A DNA stretch of 64,000 nt from Podospora pseudoanserina (GCF_035222485.1 NC_085920.1:6014001-6078000); one strand, 5' to 3'; positions 23,200 through 36,924 are shown, numbered from the stretch's first letter. The notes: generated from the letters alone by a model not told the origin. Numbers and translations are program-made.

Positions 23200-24341
23200 G
23201 GTGGGGGTTGGCTTTTGGGATTGTTTGGAGTTTTGGGAGAATACCACGGTTGATACATTTTTTTTTGGAACATTTGCGAAGCATGGCGAATGTGAAAACC
23301 GAGGGGGGAAAAATACTCGAAAATTGTTAGATACCAGGAAGATGGAAGGGTATAATGTCTGAATGTTGGTCAATGTATGAGAATGATGGATGGCGATGGG
23401 ATGTGTTATGAATAATGTACGGAAATGGGTGGGCATAGTTGGGAGGGAGATTCTTTGTCACATACTACTTACTACTTACTCTTGTTAGACATGCCAAACA
23501 ACAAAAAAAAAAAAAAAGACAATGCCGAATAAATGGTAGATACCTCTCTGATGAATTGGTCTTTGCATTTGGCTGGTGTGCATTAAATCAGAAGTCTGCA
23601 GATCCCACGAGCTGGCTGGGTGAGTTATCCTCCAATATCAACGAGAATTCCTAGCTCCATGACCTTGGTGAGGAGGTGAATAGGCCGGTTCGACGAATCA
23701 GGATAGGCACGCATGAGCTTTTCAAAAACGTATCATACTTTGGTTTGCTAAACATTTACCATGCCCAGCGGTAAGATCCATGTAAGGCGTCATGATAAAA
23801 CCCTTCCACCACGCCAACTTCTTTTCAGATATTAACAACAAAAACGTGGTAATAATATCAATCAGCCGTGAGGCCTGTCCTGTCATATTCCCTTCTCCCA
23901 CCTATACCGATTCGCCCCTCTTTCCATTTGCCGCGAGGCATCCTTGTCCGTCTTTTTGAATTAAATGAGTTTTGTAAGCTCAAGATTATGGGTATCAACC
24001 CATTAGCATAAAAGTGATTGCTTCAGCCCATCCCCTTTTACACCATGCAAGGGGTATAATATGCAGCCTTATGTGCTTCTGGGGGGGTGTTGTATCATCA
24101 CCTTGCTGCCTCTCTCCCTTCCGACCGCCATATGTTTGGAAATGATGCTGGTACTGTTTGTCCCGCCATCACTCCCAAAGATGTGATAAAACGTAGTATG
24201 TTGATGAATATGTAAACAAGCCGTGTGCTCTCAAGAGTGAGCCTGAGTTGTTATCCTTGTCCTGCGATTGGCCGTGTGACCCGAGTATTCCTTTTTTTTT
24301 ATCCAGTCCATGGCGAAGCGGCGAAACCACCTCCACTATTA
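23200..24341. other. Convergent intergenic region, 1.1 kb
   Basis: 3' flanks of the DUF3433 gene and the Cnl1-like gene. A run of 15 A lies at about 23,504-23,518. No gene is seen. Confidence 0.5.
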
Positions 24342-24860
24342 TCATGTCCGATGTCGATGTGACCGATGCCCACGATCCCGTCTCGACGACCCACCGCCGC
24401 CTGACCGCTCCAGCTCACGCTCCAACTCCTCAGCACGCCGGCGATAGTCCCTAACAATATCCCGGATGTGTCTGATGCGGTCAAAGTCCAGCTCGAGCTC
24501 GTCTATCTGCGCCATGATGTCGTGGTAGCGCGCAATCTCGGCATCGGCATTGTCGATGAGCTGACCACTCTGGTCATAGACGCTCAGAGTTACTATTTGC
24601 GATTGTTCCATCAGGTACTCGAGCCGCTGCTGAATATGCTGCATGACTCGGTCAAAATGTCGGCCCAGCGCGGACAGAGACGAGCTGTCAATCATGAGTA
24701 GCCCCTGCGAAGACGCCCTGCTCGCGGCGCGGGAGGACGAGGACCCAGCTGCCGCCACTGCCTGCTGTCCATGTCGAAGGATTTGAATCTCGTCTTCTGT
24801 CAGCCCTAGTTGCGTGTCGGGTACGGCATTCGTGGACGGTTGTTGCGACGACGACGACAT
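24342..24860 (-). CDS. BLOC-1 subunit Cnl1-like coiled-coil protein
   Basis: A single exon of 172 residues starting MSSSSQQPSTN; the frame is open further upstream but has no earlier ATG. A Ser/Ala-rich N-terminus contains the short helix LGLTEDEIQILRHGQQ. A long helical region of about 100 residues follows, with HFDRVMQHIQQRLEYLMEQS and then the coiled-coil block EIARYHDIMAQIDELELDFD and IRHIRDIVRDYRRR. The tail is Gly, Arg and His-rich. The helix order and length match Cnl1, the fungal relative of the BLOC-1 subunit Cappuccino, which works with other small coiled-coil subunits in endosomal sorting. The match is from recalled family appearance, so another small coiled-coil complex subunit remains possible. 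Confidence 0.65.
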   Translation of the reverse strand: MSSSSQQPSTNAVPDTQLGLTEDEIQILRHGQQAVAAAGSSSSRAASRASSQGLLMIDSSSLSALGRHFDRVMQHIQQRLEYLMEQSQIVTLSVYDQSGQLIDNADAEIARYHDIMAQIDELELDFDRIRHIRDIVRDYRRRAEELERELERSGGGGSSRRDRGHRSHRHRT

Positions 24861-27529
24861 GGCGGCTGAAGCGAGTTTGAGGGATTGGCGACTGGTTGAT
24901 TCTTCCTGCTGCTCCAGTTGTGCCGCAGCAGTTCCCAGCACCGTCCCAGATACTCCCTCGCGCTTTTGTCTTGTTGTATGGAGAGGAACTCCCTTCCCGG
25001 CTGGCCTTGATCAGCAACCGGCGCTTTTCCGGAGCTTCAGAATTTCCCAGAGGACGGTGCAATTTGTACACCAACCGTCCTGCCGCACACAACAGTGTGC
25101 CGACGGTGCACGGCTTGACCCAGAAATTCACAATGTGCAGCAACCTTATCGTCTCTGGGGTTCGATATGTGTCACGGCTGCGGGAGGTATGAGCTGCGGG
25201 GTACTGAAGGTGTCGTCGATACTGGACGAGCCAAAGTATGCAGACGGCAACGAGCAGAGGGCGTATAGACTGCACCGGCCGGTAGCTTAAGCGTCGGCGA
25301 CGTTTTCAGCGCGCACGGCATCATCGTATCGATCCGTTACTGTTCCGGTGCCATAACAGCTAGCGTTGAGGGCGCTGGGTGCGGCAGTCGAGGAGGTTTC
25401 GTCGAAAGGATCTAGCCGAAGTCGAGGCAGGCTACGAGCTGTTGCGCACAAGGAGGGGTGGTGTCGTGGGAGCAGTGACTGTGTAAGATGCAGGCGAGAC
25501 CGAGCCGGCGGGACCAGATTCCCGGTGATCTTGCTACGTCGGAGTGATACACGATCTTCGAAGCTGCCCGTGCGGGTGGTCGTCTAGTTCATGTACTGCG
25601 TTGCGCCAGACGTGAGCTTGATGGCGAGCTGAGGGTTACAGGAAAACCCGTGTGTACGTCTGTCAAGGGATTGTCGTCGGCGAGTGCTGTGTAATTGCTA
25701 TGGGGAGATGTCGGCCGGTTCGTCAGGGGCCGTCGAGGAACATGAGCTGTTGGAGTGGGAAATCAGCCAAGTTGTATCGAAGAAGTGGCAGCAAAGTGAA
25801 ATAAATGGTCCCGGCATCCCCAATTCCTCGGCAGCGCATCAGCTGATAAGAGCTCCTTTGATCCAACACCGGGCTTGAAATTGAGCCGAAAAAGAAATCC
25901 TGTAGCGCAAGCAATAAATATATACCGCAAGCAGCCGAGTGATCTCCAGGAAATCACGGGAGCCCATCAATATGATAAGTGAAGAGGGGGTCACAAAGAT
26001 GTGAGACCTGCCGATAATACGTACGAGGAGGAGATCAACCGCGGGGGAATATCTTGTGGCCCCGGCAACCTCAAATCGGGGTAGCTATCGTGGAACGGTG
26101 ATGGCTGACTGTGTCGCCGTTCATCAACGTGTCTGCCGCGCCAACTGCGGCAACAGGAAACCACGAGGATACGGTCAGGAATCGAGGAAGAAGCATTGTG
26201 CTAAAGTCGGCGACCCCAGGATTTGTGCTGTCATCTCCAGCGCCAGCTCTTGGCGTGGCGGTCCTTGTCGATGCGTCCGAGCTTTGGCGTTTACAGGGGT
26301 TTCGGTCGTACATCAGTTGTATTGAAGCAAGACACCAAAGCCTCCCGTTTCAAGACTGAGCTGTACATCTCATGAGGGACCAGCGTGTCAGAAATATATC
26401 TCACAAACGAGATCCGAGTAAGCAATATTCCAACAGCGAGTGCTCAGCCAGAGGCATCAGATCAGGTCGACCCACCAGGAGCTTGCGGTGTAAGTGCGTC
26501 AAGGCTCCATCACCACCAAACATGAAGAATCTCCATCATCATCTCATGAAGCAGATCCGGAGCAGCGGCAGTGGCGCGTGAGGTGCATGAACCTTGATAG
26601 CAGATGCCAATCTCAAATTGCGAATCAAAAGAATAGGATCTGCGAAACTGCCGTAACCTGGCGCGGCTTCTTGTCCTCTGGAAGCTGCAATTGAGAGCCA
26701 ATGGCTTATCAGACCCACAGAAGAACCCCTGGTCTGTCACTTCAGCCTCACAACACTCCCAGACGACTACATAAGGGCGACATTGTATAGATGTCTAACG
26801 TTATGGCTCGACGGATACGGGTTGCCCTGAAATAGGTGCCTACCGAATTGCCTGAAAGCTACCTCTCAAGATGTCAAGCAGCCAAAATACCCTGGGTGAG
26901 AGCATGAGAGGGGCATGGACGGCCCAGCACGACATATGACGCCTCAATGATATACAAACTAACCGATAGCTGACTGAGCAGCTATCGAGAGGTGTTCCGA
27001 ATAACGCAAGACGACAGTCGTCAAGTCGACCTAGACAATCGAGATTCCCCATAACTCGGGGCTGGATGCTGGAGAAAGCAGTACGGAGCAGCCTCCTCCG
27101 AGGTCGAGTGGGAGAATAGAAATCTCGTCAGTTCCCCGCCACAGGCCGCTGCAGCACAAACCCAGATAGTGACCCTTTACGCCTCTTGAAGCTGAAGACT
27201 GGTCATGATAATGTCCAATGCAGCCCCCAAGGCAAGCAAGTCACCCACTTGGCCGAGATGAGCTTGGCAGGGGGCAGAATGCAGTGTCACTTCAACTGCA
27301 GATTCAACGGCGATGGCAACCAAAGATGAACAATTAGCCTGCATATCGGCCTCGACCTCCCGTGTTCCCCGTCTTCACCTCTGGGCGGACCATTACTTCC
27401 ATCAATGGGGACCAGTTCACGGTGAGCCCACCGTGGGCTGCTCAAGTATAAACATGGGCCTTCTTCCCGGCTTTACTCACGCTCAGTTCTTCAAGCTCAG
27501 GTTGATCGTTACCCGAGCTCACCCTCAGA
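24861..27529. other. Divergent intergenic region, 2.7 kb, no gene seen
   Basis: It carries the promoters of the Cnl1-like gene and the CE2-like esterase. Open frames here are short, lie on both strands and have no domain. No terminal inverted repeats, target duplications or RNA gene could be recognised by eye. Confidence 0.5.
27447..27452 (+). promoter_or_regulatory. TATA-like box of the esterase gene
   Basis: TATAAA lies 78 bp upstream of the ATG at 27530, a plausible TATA position for a fungal secreted enzyme gene. An ATG at 27454 just behind it opens an overlapping frame; if transcription starts about 30 bp or more after the box, that ATG is not in the mRNA. Confidence 0.35.
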
Positions 27530-28896
27530 ATGTTGTCCTTGTCAAAACTGGCCGTCCTGGGCCTTGGACTCATCTCACAAGCTTCGGCCGTGATCCTACA
27601 AAACGGCCAAGTCAGAGAGACCAACTTCCCCAACACCCGCCTGGACAGCTTTTCTCCCTCTTCTTACAGGACATATCCCGCAAACGCGAGTGAGATCTCC
27701 TATAAGGGACGCTGGGACTCCAAATATGTCTCCTGGTGGTCGTAAGTTTTCCCATCCACCCCCCATCTCAGCTCATTGTTTCTAACCCTCTCCTCAGAGC
27801 CCCCGGCATCAAATTCGGCTACACCGGCCAGACCGTCGCCATCACCTTCGGCAACTTGACCACCGACCGCGTCCTCGTCGGCTACCGAATCGGCGGCCTC
27901 GACTGGATCTTCACCAACATCACCGCGGGCGCCACCCACCTCCTTGTCTCCCCAGAGACCCCCGGCTCCTCCCTCACCGGCCCCATCAACCCCTGGACCT
28001 TTGAACTCCGAGTCTCCAACTGGGCGTACGGCATCCAAATCGACTCCGTCCACGTCGCCAAAGGAGAGAAACTGATCAAAATCCCCGACCATGGCCGCCG
28101 CATCGAAGTCATCGGCGACAGCCTCTCCGCGGGCATGTACACCACCTACGAGGGCCTCACCAGCTGGGCCTACGGTCTTGGGGCTGGTTTAGGAAACACC
28201 GAGTACTCCGTCACTGGGTACCCGGGCATCTGCGCCGCAGATCAAGACTGCTGGGGCAACCCCCGAGGGCAAGTCCATCAGTGGTTTTACACCTCCGACA
28301 CCAGCTGGAGAGCCTCCCAAATTTGGGGAGACAACCCTGAGCCATGGGACTTTTCCAAGCAACCCGCCGCGGACATCGTCGTGATAAACATCGGCACCAA
28401 CGACCACAACCAACACAACAACGTCTCTACCGAGGCGTACATCGACGCGCTGGGTAAGATCATCCAGGGTGTCCACGGCAAGTGGCCCAAAGCACAAGTC
28501 ATCGTCATGTCCCTTTGGCTAGGGTTCTACCAGCAGGGGAATACCTACCTCCCCAACGCGCCGGAGGGCTGGGTGAAAGAAATCCAGGACTTGGTGAAGT
28601 ACTTCAACTCGGACAAGTACCTCAGCCAGCCGGTGATCTATGACGGGGTGACGAAGAAGAGCACCAAGTTGAGGGTGAAGAGGAAGGAGAGCCCGTTTGT
28701 GCACTGGTTCAATACCAAGGGGATCTTGCAGCATAATGATATTGGGCCGCAGTGGCATCCGACTGATGTGGGGGCTATCAAGGTTGCTAGTCACTTGCAG
28801 CAATTTATCAGGATCAAGTTTGGGTGGGAGTTGGAGGCTACGGGGCCGGAGGTGTGGCATGAGACGCTTTATTGGAATGATGAGAGCGGTTATTAG
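27530..28896 (+). CDS. Secreted SGNH esterase, carbohydrate esterase family 2-like
   Basis: Predicted 436 residues from exons 27530-27741 and 27798-28896. The 56-bp intron has donor GTAAGT and acceptor CTCAG, and the split codon is Ser. Residues 1-20 form a signal peptide (MLSLSKLAVLGLGLISQASA). A beta-sandwich-like N-terminal domain of about 150 residues follows, as in CE2 acetyl-xylan esterases. The SGNH hydrolase domain shows block I GDSLSAG with nucleophile Ser179, block III GTNDHN, and block V WHPTDVG with catalytic His391. CE2 enzymes remove acetyl groups from plant hemicellulose outside the cell, which suits a plant-litter fungus. Asn-x-Ser/Thr sites suggest glycosylation. The sense strand turns G-rich after about 28,570. 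No other carbohydrate enzyme gene lies next to it. Confidence 0.92.
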
Positions 28897-31800
28897 GGGG
28901 GTAGAGGTGTTCTGTTCTGTGCATAAGGTTAGGTATGAGATTGCGAGACTGGAAATATATGAAATATATGTTTGGGACAGCTCGCAAGATTAAAAAGTGC
29001 CTGTATCCTGCGTTGTGTGTGTTTAGAAGCTCCTACAAACAACACATGGCCGTTTGGATACTGCTTCCTGACTTGTTGTTGTTGTATGAACAGTGTCCGT
29101 AGGTACCTCACGCAAAAGAAAAAAAAATACCATTTCAGCACAACCAAAGCACTTGTCATTCTGATACGAAGACCATAGGGGGCTTACAAGTTTTGGAAAA
29201 CAAAAAAGTTCCCGCTAGACAGATGATATCAAAGTTCTGCCCCTTGGAGTGTCAGTGTCAAGCTTTTTGAGCTTGATACACAAAACCCGAGCTAAGCCAC
29301 AATCCATACTCCTCAGATAAGCCGAGACATGATGCCTTGCATCATCCGCAAAAGCTCAGTCCATCTGATTTCACCTCATGATGTTTGTTTGCTACTTTGA
29401 AACGCTTCACATCCTACGACCGTGGTGTCCGAAGACGGTGCGAGACGATCCTCCAGCGTCACTGTGGAACATGAAGTATAAGTAGCAAACAAAATTTCAA
29501 AATCCTCCCATCCAGCCTGTCGGGTCTGTGTTTCCTATTCAAGACCGAAACCGGTTTCCCGGGAAGGTTGTCGTGGTGTTCTGGAAGGGCCTGCGGTCTG
29601 GACTGAAGCTGAACCGGCAGCATCACTTCGATACGATACGTAACTTGTTGGCCTCGGCGTTTAACCTCCTCCCTATGGTAGATGATTATGATGGCGAATC
29701 TAGAACACAGGTGTGTTTTGATCCATCATACACCCCCTCGTGATTCAGAACAAGCCTAGGAACGAATTAACCAGCTCCAGGGGTTGCCCGTTTAGACTAG
29801 GGCCGCCCTGTGTCTCGATACACTGCCGCGGTTGAAGACCCGGCCATAGTTCGCATGAAAATTCTTCCGCGGTCCAGCCTCATCAATGCGCGCATAACGC
29901 GGTTGTAGACTATTACCTCCTCGCAGGATGCAGCTTTGCATGGAATTCTGTCCTTCTCTCCGAGCTGGCCGGCCGAGCTGAAGCAACAATGGTGAAGCGG
30001 CCACATCCAGCATCATGGCCGCCAGCAGGTCCAGACGTTCTCGTGTTGTAAAGTGGATATACCCTCATCAGCCCCCGTTGGAGGAAAAGTCTCGCCCCCA
30101 AGGTCTAGCCTCGTCGCCCAAGCTGATGAACCGATCTATCTTTATCAGCTTCACCATCTCCATACATACCTCCGAGGTATGTCCGGACGACCTGAATGGC
30201 TGAGCCGGTCTGAACAACAACAAGTTCATCCCATGACGGCAAGGGATCCCACGTTGTCCTGAACCATCACCGTTGAACCGAGAGCTCAGGTGAGGGCCCT
30301 CGGAGACCCGGTAGGCCCAGCCTCATTGCTACAGCCGACTCAGCCGAGCTGCATCACAGCATCCTCCCTGTAGCAGACACAATCCACCACGTGCACGTGG
30401 AAGTTGAAGAAAAACGTTGAGATGTTCACGCAAGGAGCCGCATCACCAGGTTCGCCGCTGTTGAGATCACACGAAAAGAAAAAAAAGCATGGACCAGGCT
30501 CACATACCAAACCAAAGAGCTAAGCCTTCGGGTGATTGCCGTGATTTTCCAACAGGCAGGTCGATCGGTTCCCGGCCGCCTGTTAGAGTGGTGGATCTGG
30601 CTGTAACCCAGACCACCTCATCCCATCATCGAATCTTTCTTGTCAAGGCCTGCTCCATGTTCAGAATTGCGCAAGATATCCTCCGAACCCGGCATCATAC
30701 GAGGAACATGGTTTGCTAGTAGTTTGCAAGTGTCTTCGGCACTTGGGGCTCTGCTTTCTCTTCTCCACAGAGCACAAAGAAAGTTTTGCCTCTCCAGATT
30801 CACAAAAGTCTCGAGTTCGATAGACCCTCGATAGTTTTGCCATATCCATCGGAAATATTTGCTCCATCGCATGCTGAAAAAAAAATCCACTGACTCGCGA
30901 AGCTTCTTAAACCCGACGTGATTTTCCCCCCTCTCTTCAACATGGCGGTTCCACCCGCTGAAAACTGAATTTTTTGTTGGCCTTTTGGGGACTGTAGTCT
31001 CTTCGCCTTTCGCTCCAATTCATGATGTTTTTTTTTTAAAAAAAAAAATAAAAAAAATTCTTTTAAACTCACCTTCCCATTACGGACTGACGGATTGTTT
31101 CCATAGTTTCCACACCCCAAGACAAACGTGATCGACGAACTCTGTTCCACTGTCCCATTCTCGGTATCGGTTCGGGGTCTGCTCGGGGATGCATGGATAG
31201 GGATTGTTTACTGTCTGGGTTTCATGATGGGTTTTCCCCCCTCTGTGTCTGGGCCGATGATGAATAGCGGTGAGTTGTTCGCCTTTTGCAAAACCGCTTT
31301 GTCATGCTACTCCCCATCCCGGGGGAAAAGGTTTCATCCAGCCCCAAAAGACCGTTGGACCGTTGAAAGCCGGCAGGGATGGCCCATAGCTGATGATACA
31401 CCTGCTCCGCATGTTCACCGCATTGCAAAAATGCTACCATGTCTTGCATCGAGGTCGTCTTGTCGCTCCTGTAGTAAGGTCGCAACCATCAGCCCCTTCT
31501 GTCCTGCCTTCCTCTGGTAGCGTTGCGATGTGATGTTTGGTGATGTTTTGGTTCGCCTGGTTGAACCAACCAAGCGTGTCTCGCCAATTCGGGATCTGGC
31601 CGAACCGTGTGTCAAAAAGGGGGTTGCGCGCCTGTGTTTGAAACACAGAGGCTTGTCCACACGGCCCCCAATCACCCGGCACTTTCAAGCCTTCTCCGTT
31701 CTGATTCCCCAAGATAGGCAACCCGACGCGCTGGCCAAGGGGGTTTGTTCAATAACAACAGCCGACAAGAAGCGAGGCTGAAATTTTATTGTTGATGAAG

Positions 31801-34800
31801 CTGCAGCCTCGCGCCAACCTCGCTGTATTCGTATGTGATCAGGCGAGAAGAAGCAAGGCGGCTCGTCTTGTCATAGCCCTAGGGACTCCTTCCCGGCCGC
31901 CACGAAAGATGATCATCGTCCCATTGTTCGTTTTGGCGTTGCCCGTTCCCGCACAAGGGGTTCGTCACACACGGGATTGCGGATGCGGAGTTCGTGATGG
32001 GTGTTCACCCCATTGTCTCATCCCACGAGCCTCCTCTTCATCATCAGCGTCATATACCGCTGCGGCTGATGCAGGTAAGCAAGCTCAAGACAGGTTGAGA
32101 AACCATTCTTCTGAGACATGCATACAGTCGAGATGAAAGTTCTCGAGAGTTGAGCAAAGTTCACGATTGGTAGGGCGAAGTCCCGGCAGCTGGGTAACGG
32201 GTCACGGCTTAGCGATTGCTTAGCGTCATGATCTTCATCCGCCTCAGCCGCCATGCAGAAGCACAGGGCACAGATCACCACCAACCACCACTACCAAGAA
32301 GCCCATTGTTTCAGCCATTCCTACCGCGGCTTATCAATATTTTGCTCACGGAGGTGCCCCGGGCGTGCGTCCATCACCGAATAAATCGAGCTAGCAGTTA
32401 GCAGCGGCAGCGGCAGGAAGGGACGGGCTGATCGAGATCAGATCATCTGATGATGGTTCTCGGGGAATGCCTGTGTGAAGGATTCGCCTACCCCGAGCCG
32501 GTATCTTGACTCTTTTCAGCTTGTCCGTTATGAGGATAGGCCTGCCACTCCGAGGAGAACCTCGCTGTTGATGAGGGGCTTCGTTATTGCCGGCGGTGAA
32601 GGCGAGACTGGGACAACGATGAGTGGGCTGATTGAGGGGATCGCAACGTTGCGTATCCCGCAGAGGCCGGCGCTCTTGGCAGTGTTGGTGGATAGGATGT
32701 CCCAACCAGGCGAAAAGTCGTGCCCAGCAGGAAGAAGCCAGGGTCACCGGTGAGGGACCAGTCAAGAGATCTTGCATCATGGAAGGCAACCTTCGGGAAC
32801 GCCAACCTGAAGCCCTCAACTACTTCCAAGATTTGGGCAATGATGCCGTGGAGAGAGGTGATGTATCGCAGAAAACTAAAATGGGGTCAGTGTCGATCCT
32901 GTGGTCGGTTGAAACAGTCAAACTACCTTGGGGAACCCTTACACTGCAGCTGCCATTTGCTTCTTTCCTGTGGTCTCCCGTCCTGCAATGCATGGTCGTG
33001 TGGCACATGGCACAGCCATCACCACAGCGCACTTGCGCATGGAACTTGCCAGAGGGCAAAAAGGGTCGTGGATCGTGTGGTGTATCCTGCACCGTGGCGT
33101 TGGATAATTGTGTCTCACTTTAGCATCTCGTCCAAGGCCAAATACTGGCAGCGGATATCTGCACAATGCTGTGCTCACCTTCATTCTTTTCCGCCCACCC
33201 TTCGCGATGTCCTCCACCAACAGAAAGCCTTCAGCAACGACAACTTGACGCTTTCCTCCTAGTGCCATATCTAATATAAGCAAGGCTGTGATCCTCGATC
33301 TGTCAATCTTGAGTGCCCCGAGTGATCTTCATGATCTGGTCCCCGTTCAATCGCATAATCCGCACAGACGAGCTACTTTCCCCTTCGGTACTACCTCCCC
33401 AGCTGCTGATTGGCCGATTGTCTCACCTTACCTAATCCAGCCGGCGCGGTCCGACACAACCCACTCCGCTGGGAAAATGACATCAACCACACACCAACTA
33501 GAACAGCACAGACCACCAACCGTGCCACACCCTTACATCCGGTGCTGTTGCTGATCATCATCGGAAATCTTGCTTTGCTTCTTCTTTTCTCGCGTGAGAA
33601 TGCCACATTCGAGAAGTTCTTCCAAAAGTTCCATCCACCACGACCTTTCTCATCTTAGCAGACGTGCAGTAAACGTGGTGATCGACAACACCCTCAACTT
33701 TGTCGCTCCCTCCAGAAAATGTGATGGATGACCTCTGACTCGCCCAATCCACACGCACGAACCACCACGACTTTGCGTCCAGAAGCACGCTAGAACAAAT
33801 CACCCCCCAACCAACTTCTGCATTGCTGGTCCCTGAAGATGGGATGGGCAAAAAGAAAAAAACCTTGGACGAAAGACCTCGTCTCCACATGGCTCCACGG
33901 ACATTGCAAGGAACATTAGCAACTGCAGATCTTTCGCACTCGGGTAGCTTTCCTTTCCACTAACGAACGAACCTGCTGTCGTCACTTTTCTTCTAGCCTT
34001 CTCCCGTTCCTTGGGATCGGGACAGACGAACTGGTCTCTGATAATTTCTTTTTTATATTGGCAAAAATGGCATAAACCCAACTACAAACCATGTGGCTGG
34101 TTCATGTCACCTGGTTACACAATGCATTGTAGTCAGTGTACCCTCAAAAGTAACATCGCTGCCAGAGCACCGACCCCCACCACAAAAGCCAAATGTTTTG
34201 TTTGCATAAACGGCATTTCCACCCCCCAATGCACCACCTCATACCTACCTTACACCACTGCAAGATTCGCTGTCATGGCTGCTGACCCGCCTTCAAGACT
34301 GAAGATCCCATCATCTATTGCCTTGCCCTATCCCTATTCAGTGCCCTATCTCCGTCCCCATGCTCACCAATTGATTTCCGCATTACAATGACCGGGCCGG
34401 CTCGCCCGCTGTTGTGTTTTTCTCTCTGCCCGCCAGTGCCGGCCGAAACCTGCCAAAAATTGCCTTTTACCCCTTGTCATCAATCATCATGTCAGCGAGA
34501 CAACCCCCCCTCCGAACGCAGATCCAAGTGGAGTTTAAACCCATCATCCCATCTTCAACCCAAGCGGTGCCAAGGGACCCTGCAGAATAGAACATCATCG
34601 AAAGTAGTGTAGGGAATAAAGCGGCAAATGCAATTGAGGCAAATAGTACCCGCCCAAAAATCCCATCCACTCAGACAAACCCGACCATTCTCGCGAAGAA
34701 GTTGAACTATCATCCAAAAAGAATAATCGAGTCATGACCACCGAAAGGACCGATGACGCCTCCCCCCCTCTCCCCCTCCTCCCCCTGCCCATCCCCCGTA

Positions 34801-36065
34801 AATCTCATCTTCGCATTAAACCGTTTGACTTGTGGAGGATCGTCATCGTTCAACACACTTCCAGGTTGGCCGCACGCGCTCTTCTTCGCCCAAAAAGAAA
34901 AAAGCAAAAGCGGTAGTCACATCGTCAACGCTTAATTATTCCCACAACGCAACCATCAAGAATGCAGATCATTTTATCCTCATTCAATCAGGGGGAAAGT
35001 CATTCTCCCCAATGGGAATTCCCAAAGTGCCATCCATATCCCCATTTACACAAGCGACAAAGAGTTCCATGTTTGTGATACCAGCCCCGACTCGGAAGGA
35101 TTTCCAAAAAAACTTTCAAACTTGTATCACCAAGTATCCTATTTCATCATCAATTTCGCCACAGACACCTCCACCATACCAAAATCCACACAATAAAACC
35201 GCAAAAAGGAGATAAACTCTCCTGTGTGACGACGATCTGTTTCCAATTTTTTGATTTTCAATTTTCCCTGTTTCTCCTCACCCAACTAAACTGTAGCTAG
35301 CGGGTCGTGACAGCTCCTCAAACCTAGCCCCCTAGAGAGGCCCATATTCCTCCTCCTCCTCCATCTATATACACGTAATTATTCCTTTTTTTTTTTGGCG
35401 TGTATATGTCTTCGCAACACAAACACACACCAGTAAAAAGAGAGGGGGAATCAGATCGTCAGATACATCATGCCACACATAAAACAGAAAAGACTACCTC
35501 CAAAAGAAAGAAAGAAACGCCCCATGTAAATGCTTTGCCAAAACCCCCGATGTTGTGAACCCACGCCTCCCCCCACCATTGATTGAACCCCAAAAGTTTC
35601 GCCGCAACCCCCTTCAACCCGCCATGGAACATCCCAGTTATGACGTTTGTGTTGTGCTCCCTTTCCCTTGCGCCAGAAGCAGTGGAGAAAGTCCAAAAGA
35701 GAAAAAATTCCTTTCACCCTCCTGTGTTTTGCGCCGACCCCAAAACCCAGCCGCCTTTCTTTGTTTTAGAAAAAAAAAATCCCAATTTGCGTAAGTAGTA
35801 ATCTGATGCGAATCATGTCCTCGTCTTTCAAGAAAACTCTCGGCTGAAAAAACACCACCCAGCCAGAAAAAAATTAGAAACTAAAAAGTACCAGTAATTT
35901 TGCCATGGTGTGGGGTCGTTGTATGGTATAACGGTTTTATCCTGCACCGCCAGGGTTTGGGATGTATTTTCTTCGGCTGGTTTGTGGTTGTCGAAAGGGA
36001 GGGGGGGTTGATATTAAAGATAAACCAGCACTGGAGAGACCTGCTGTCCAAGCTCACACACGCAT
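28897..36065. other. Gene-poor region, 7.2 kb, on the 3' side of the FlbC-like gene
   Basis: I see no supportable gene. Short frames on both strands (for example 31.1-31.5 and 32.7-33.3 kb) lack domains and consistent codon bias. A T10A11 palindromic tract lies at 31,028-31,048. The last 1.5 kb is rich in A and C homopolymer runs and looks like UTR or spacer. Base composition is near 50% GC, so there is no sign of AT-rich RIP-degraded repeats. Confidence 0.5.
31028..31057. repeat. T10-A11 homopolymer palindrome
   Basis: Ten T run directly into eleven A, followed by a T and eight more A. The T/A junction is a perfect palindrome of 20 bases. It lies in gene-free sequence. Confidence 0.8.
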
Positions 36066-36892
36066 TCAAGACCGGCTGGCGGCGCTGCCATTGCTGCTGC
36101 TGCTGCTGCTGTCATAGTTGTGGCAACCGCGCTCGTGGCGTTTCATGTTGCTTCGCACACTGAAGGCCTTGCCACAGCCGGCGACCGGGCACTTGAATGG
36201 CTTCTCGCCAGTGTGGGAGTGGCTGTGGATGCGGAGAGAGCTGGGACGCGAAAAGGCCTTGTTGCAGGTTGGGCAGATGTACCTGTCTTGGCTCTGGGGG
36301 AACGAGGCGGCCGAGGACGGGGCAATGTAGTGGTGATGTTGCCATGGGTTCGCACCGGCAGGCGCAAGAGTCATGGACAATGGTGGAGGGAAAGACTGCG
36401 TCTATCAGTTAGCTTGGTGTTGTCCGGCTGTGTGCAAGAAAGCAACATACCTGGGGAAGAGGCCGCTGGAAGTAAAGGCCCGACATGGGAGGAGGAGGGG
36501 CGGCGGCGGGATAGTAGGCAGGAATGGTGGGTTGGGCAATGTAGGATGGTGCAGCAAAGTGTGGTTGGTATGCTGAAGGTTGAACCGACATTCTCGGGGC
36601 GGCAGCGGCCATCGGGGGAACGCCAGAGTCCATGGGCCCCAGTGGAGGAGTGGTCTCATAGTAGTAGTTGGAACTGTTCGAGACCTGGCTGGCTGACCTC
36701 GTGGGCGGCGAGTTGTATCCCTCGAAGGATTCTCCCGAGGACATGGGAGGACTTGGTGGGAGTCCCCTCAAAGCTGGGTTGCCATAGTGCGAGGAGTTGG
36801 GCCTGGCGTCGGACTTGGAAGAAGACGATTGGGCTGGGGATCTTGTTAGCACCGGGTTCCATGCAGTCGTGCTGCCAAAGTCCATACATTGT

Positions 36893-36924
<32 letters not shown>

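Noticed and set aside
24861-27529. Search for a transposon in the 2.7-kb empty region
   Set aside because: No terminal repeats, target duplications or transposase-like frames could be seen by eye.
32720-33262. 180-codon open frame in the gene-poor region
   Set aside because: The protein is Trp, Cys and His-rich without pattern, competing frames exist on the other strand, and there is no domain or splice context.
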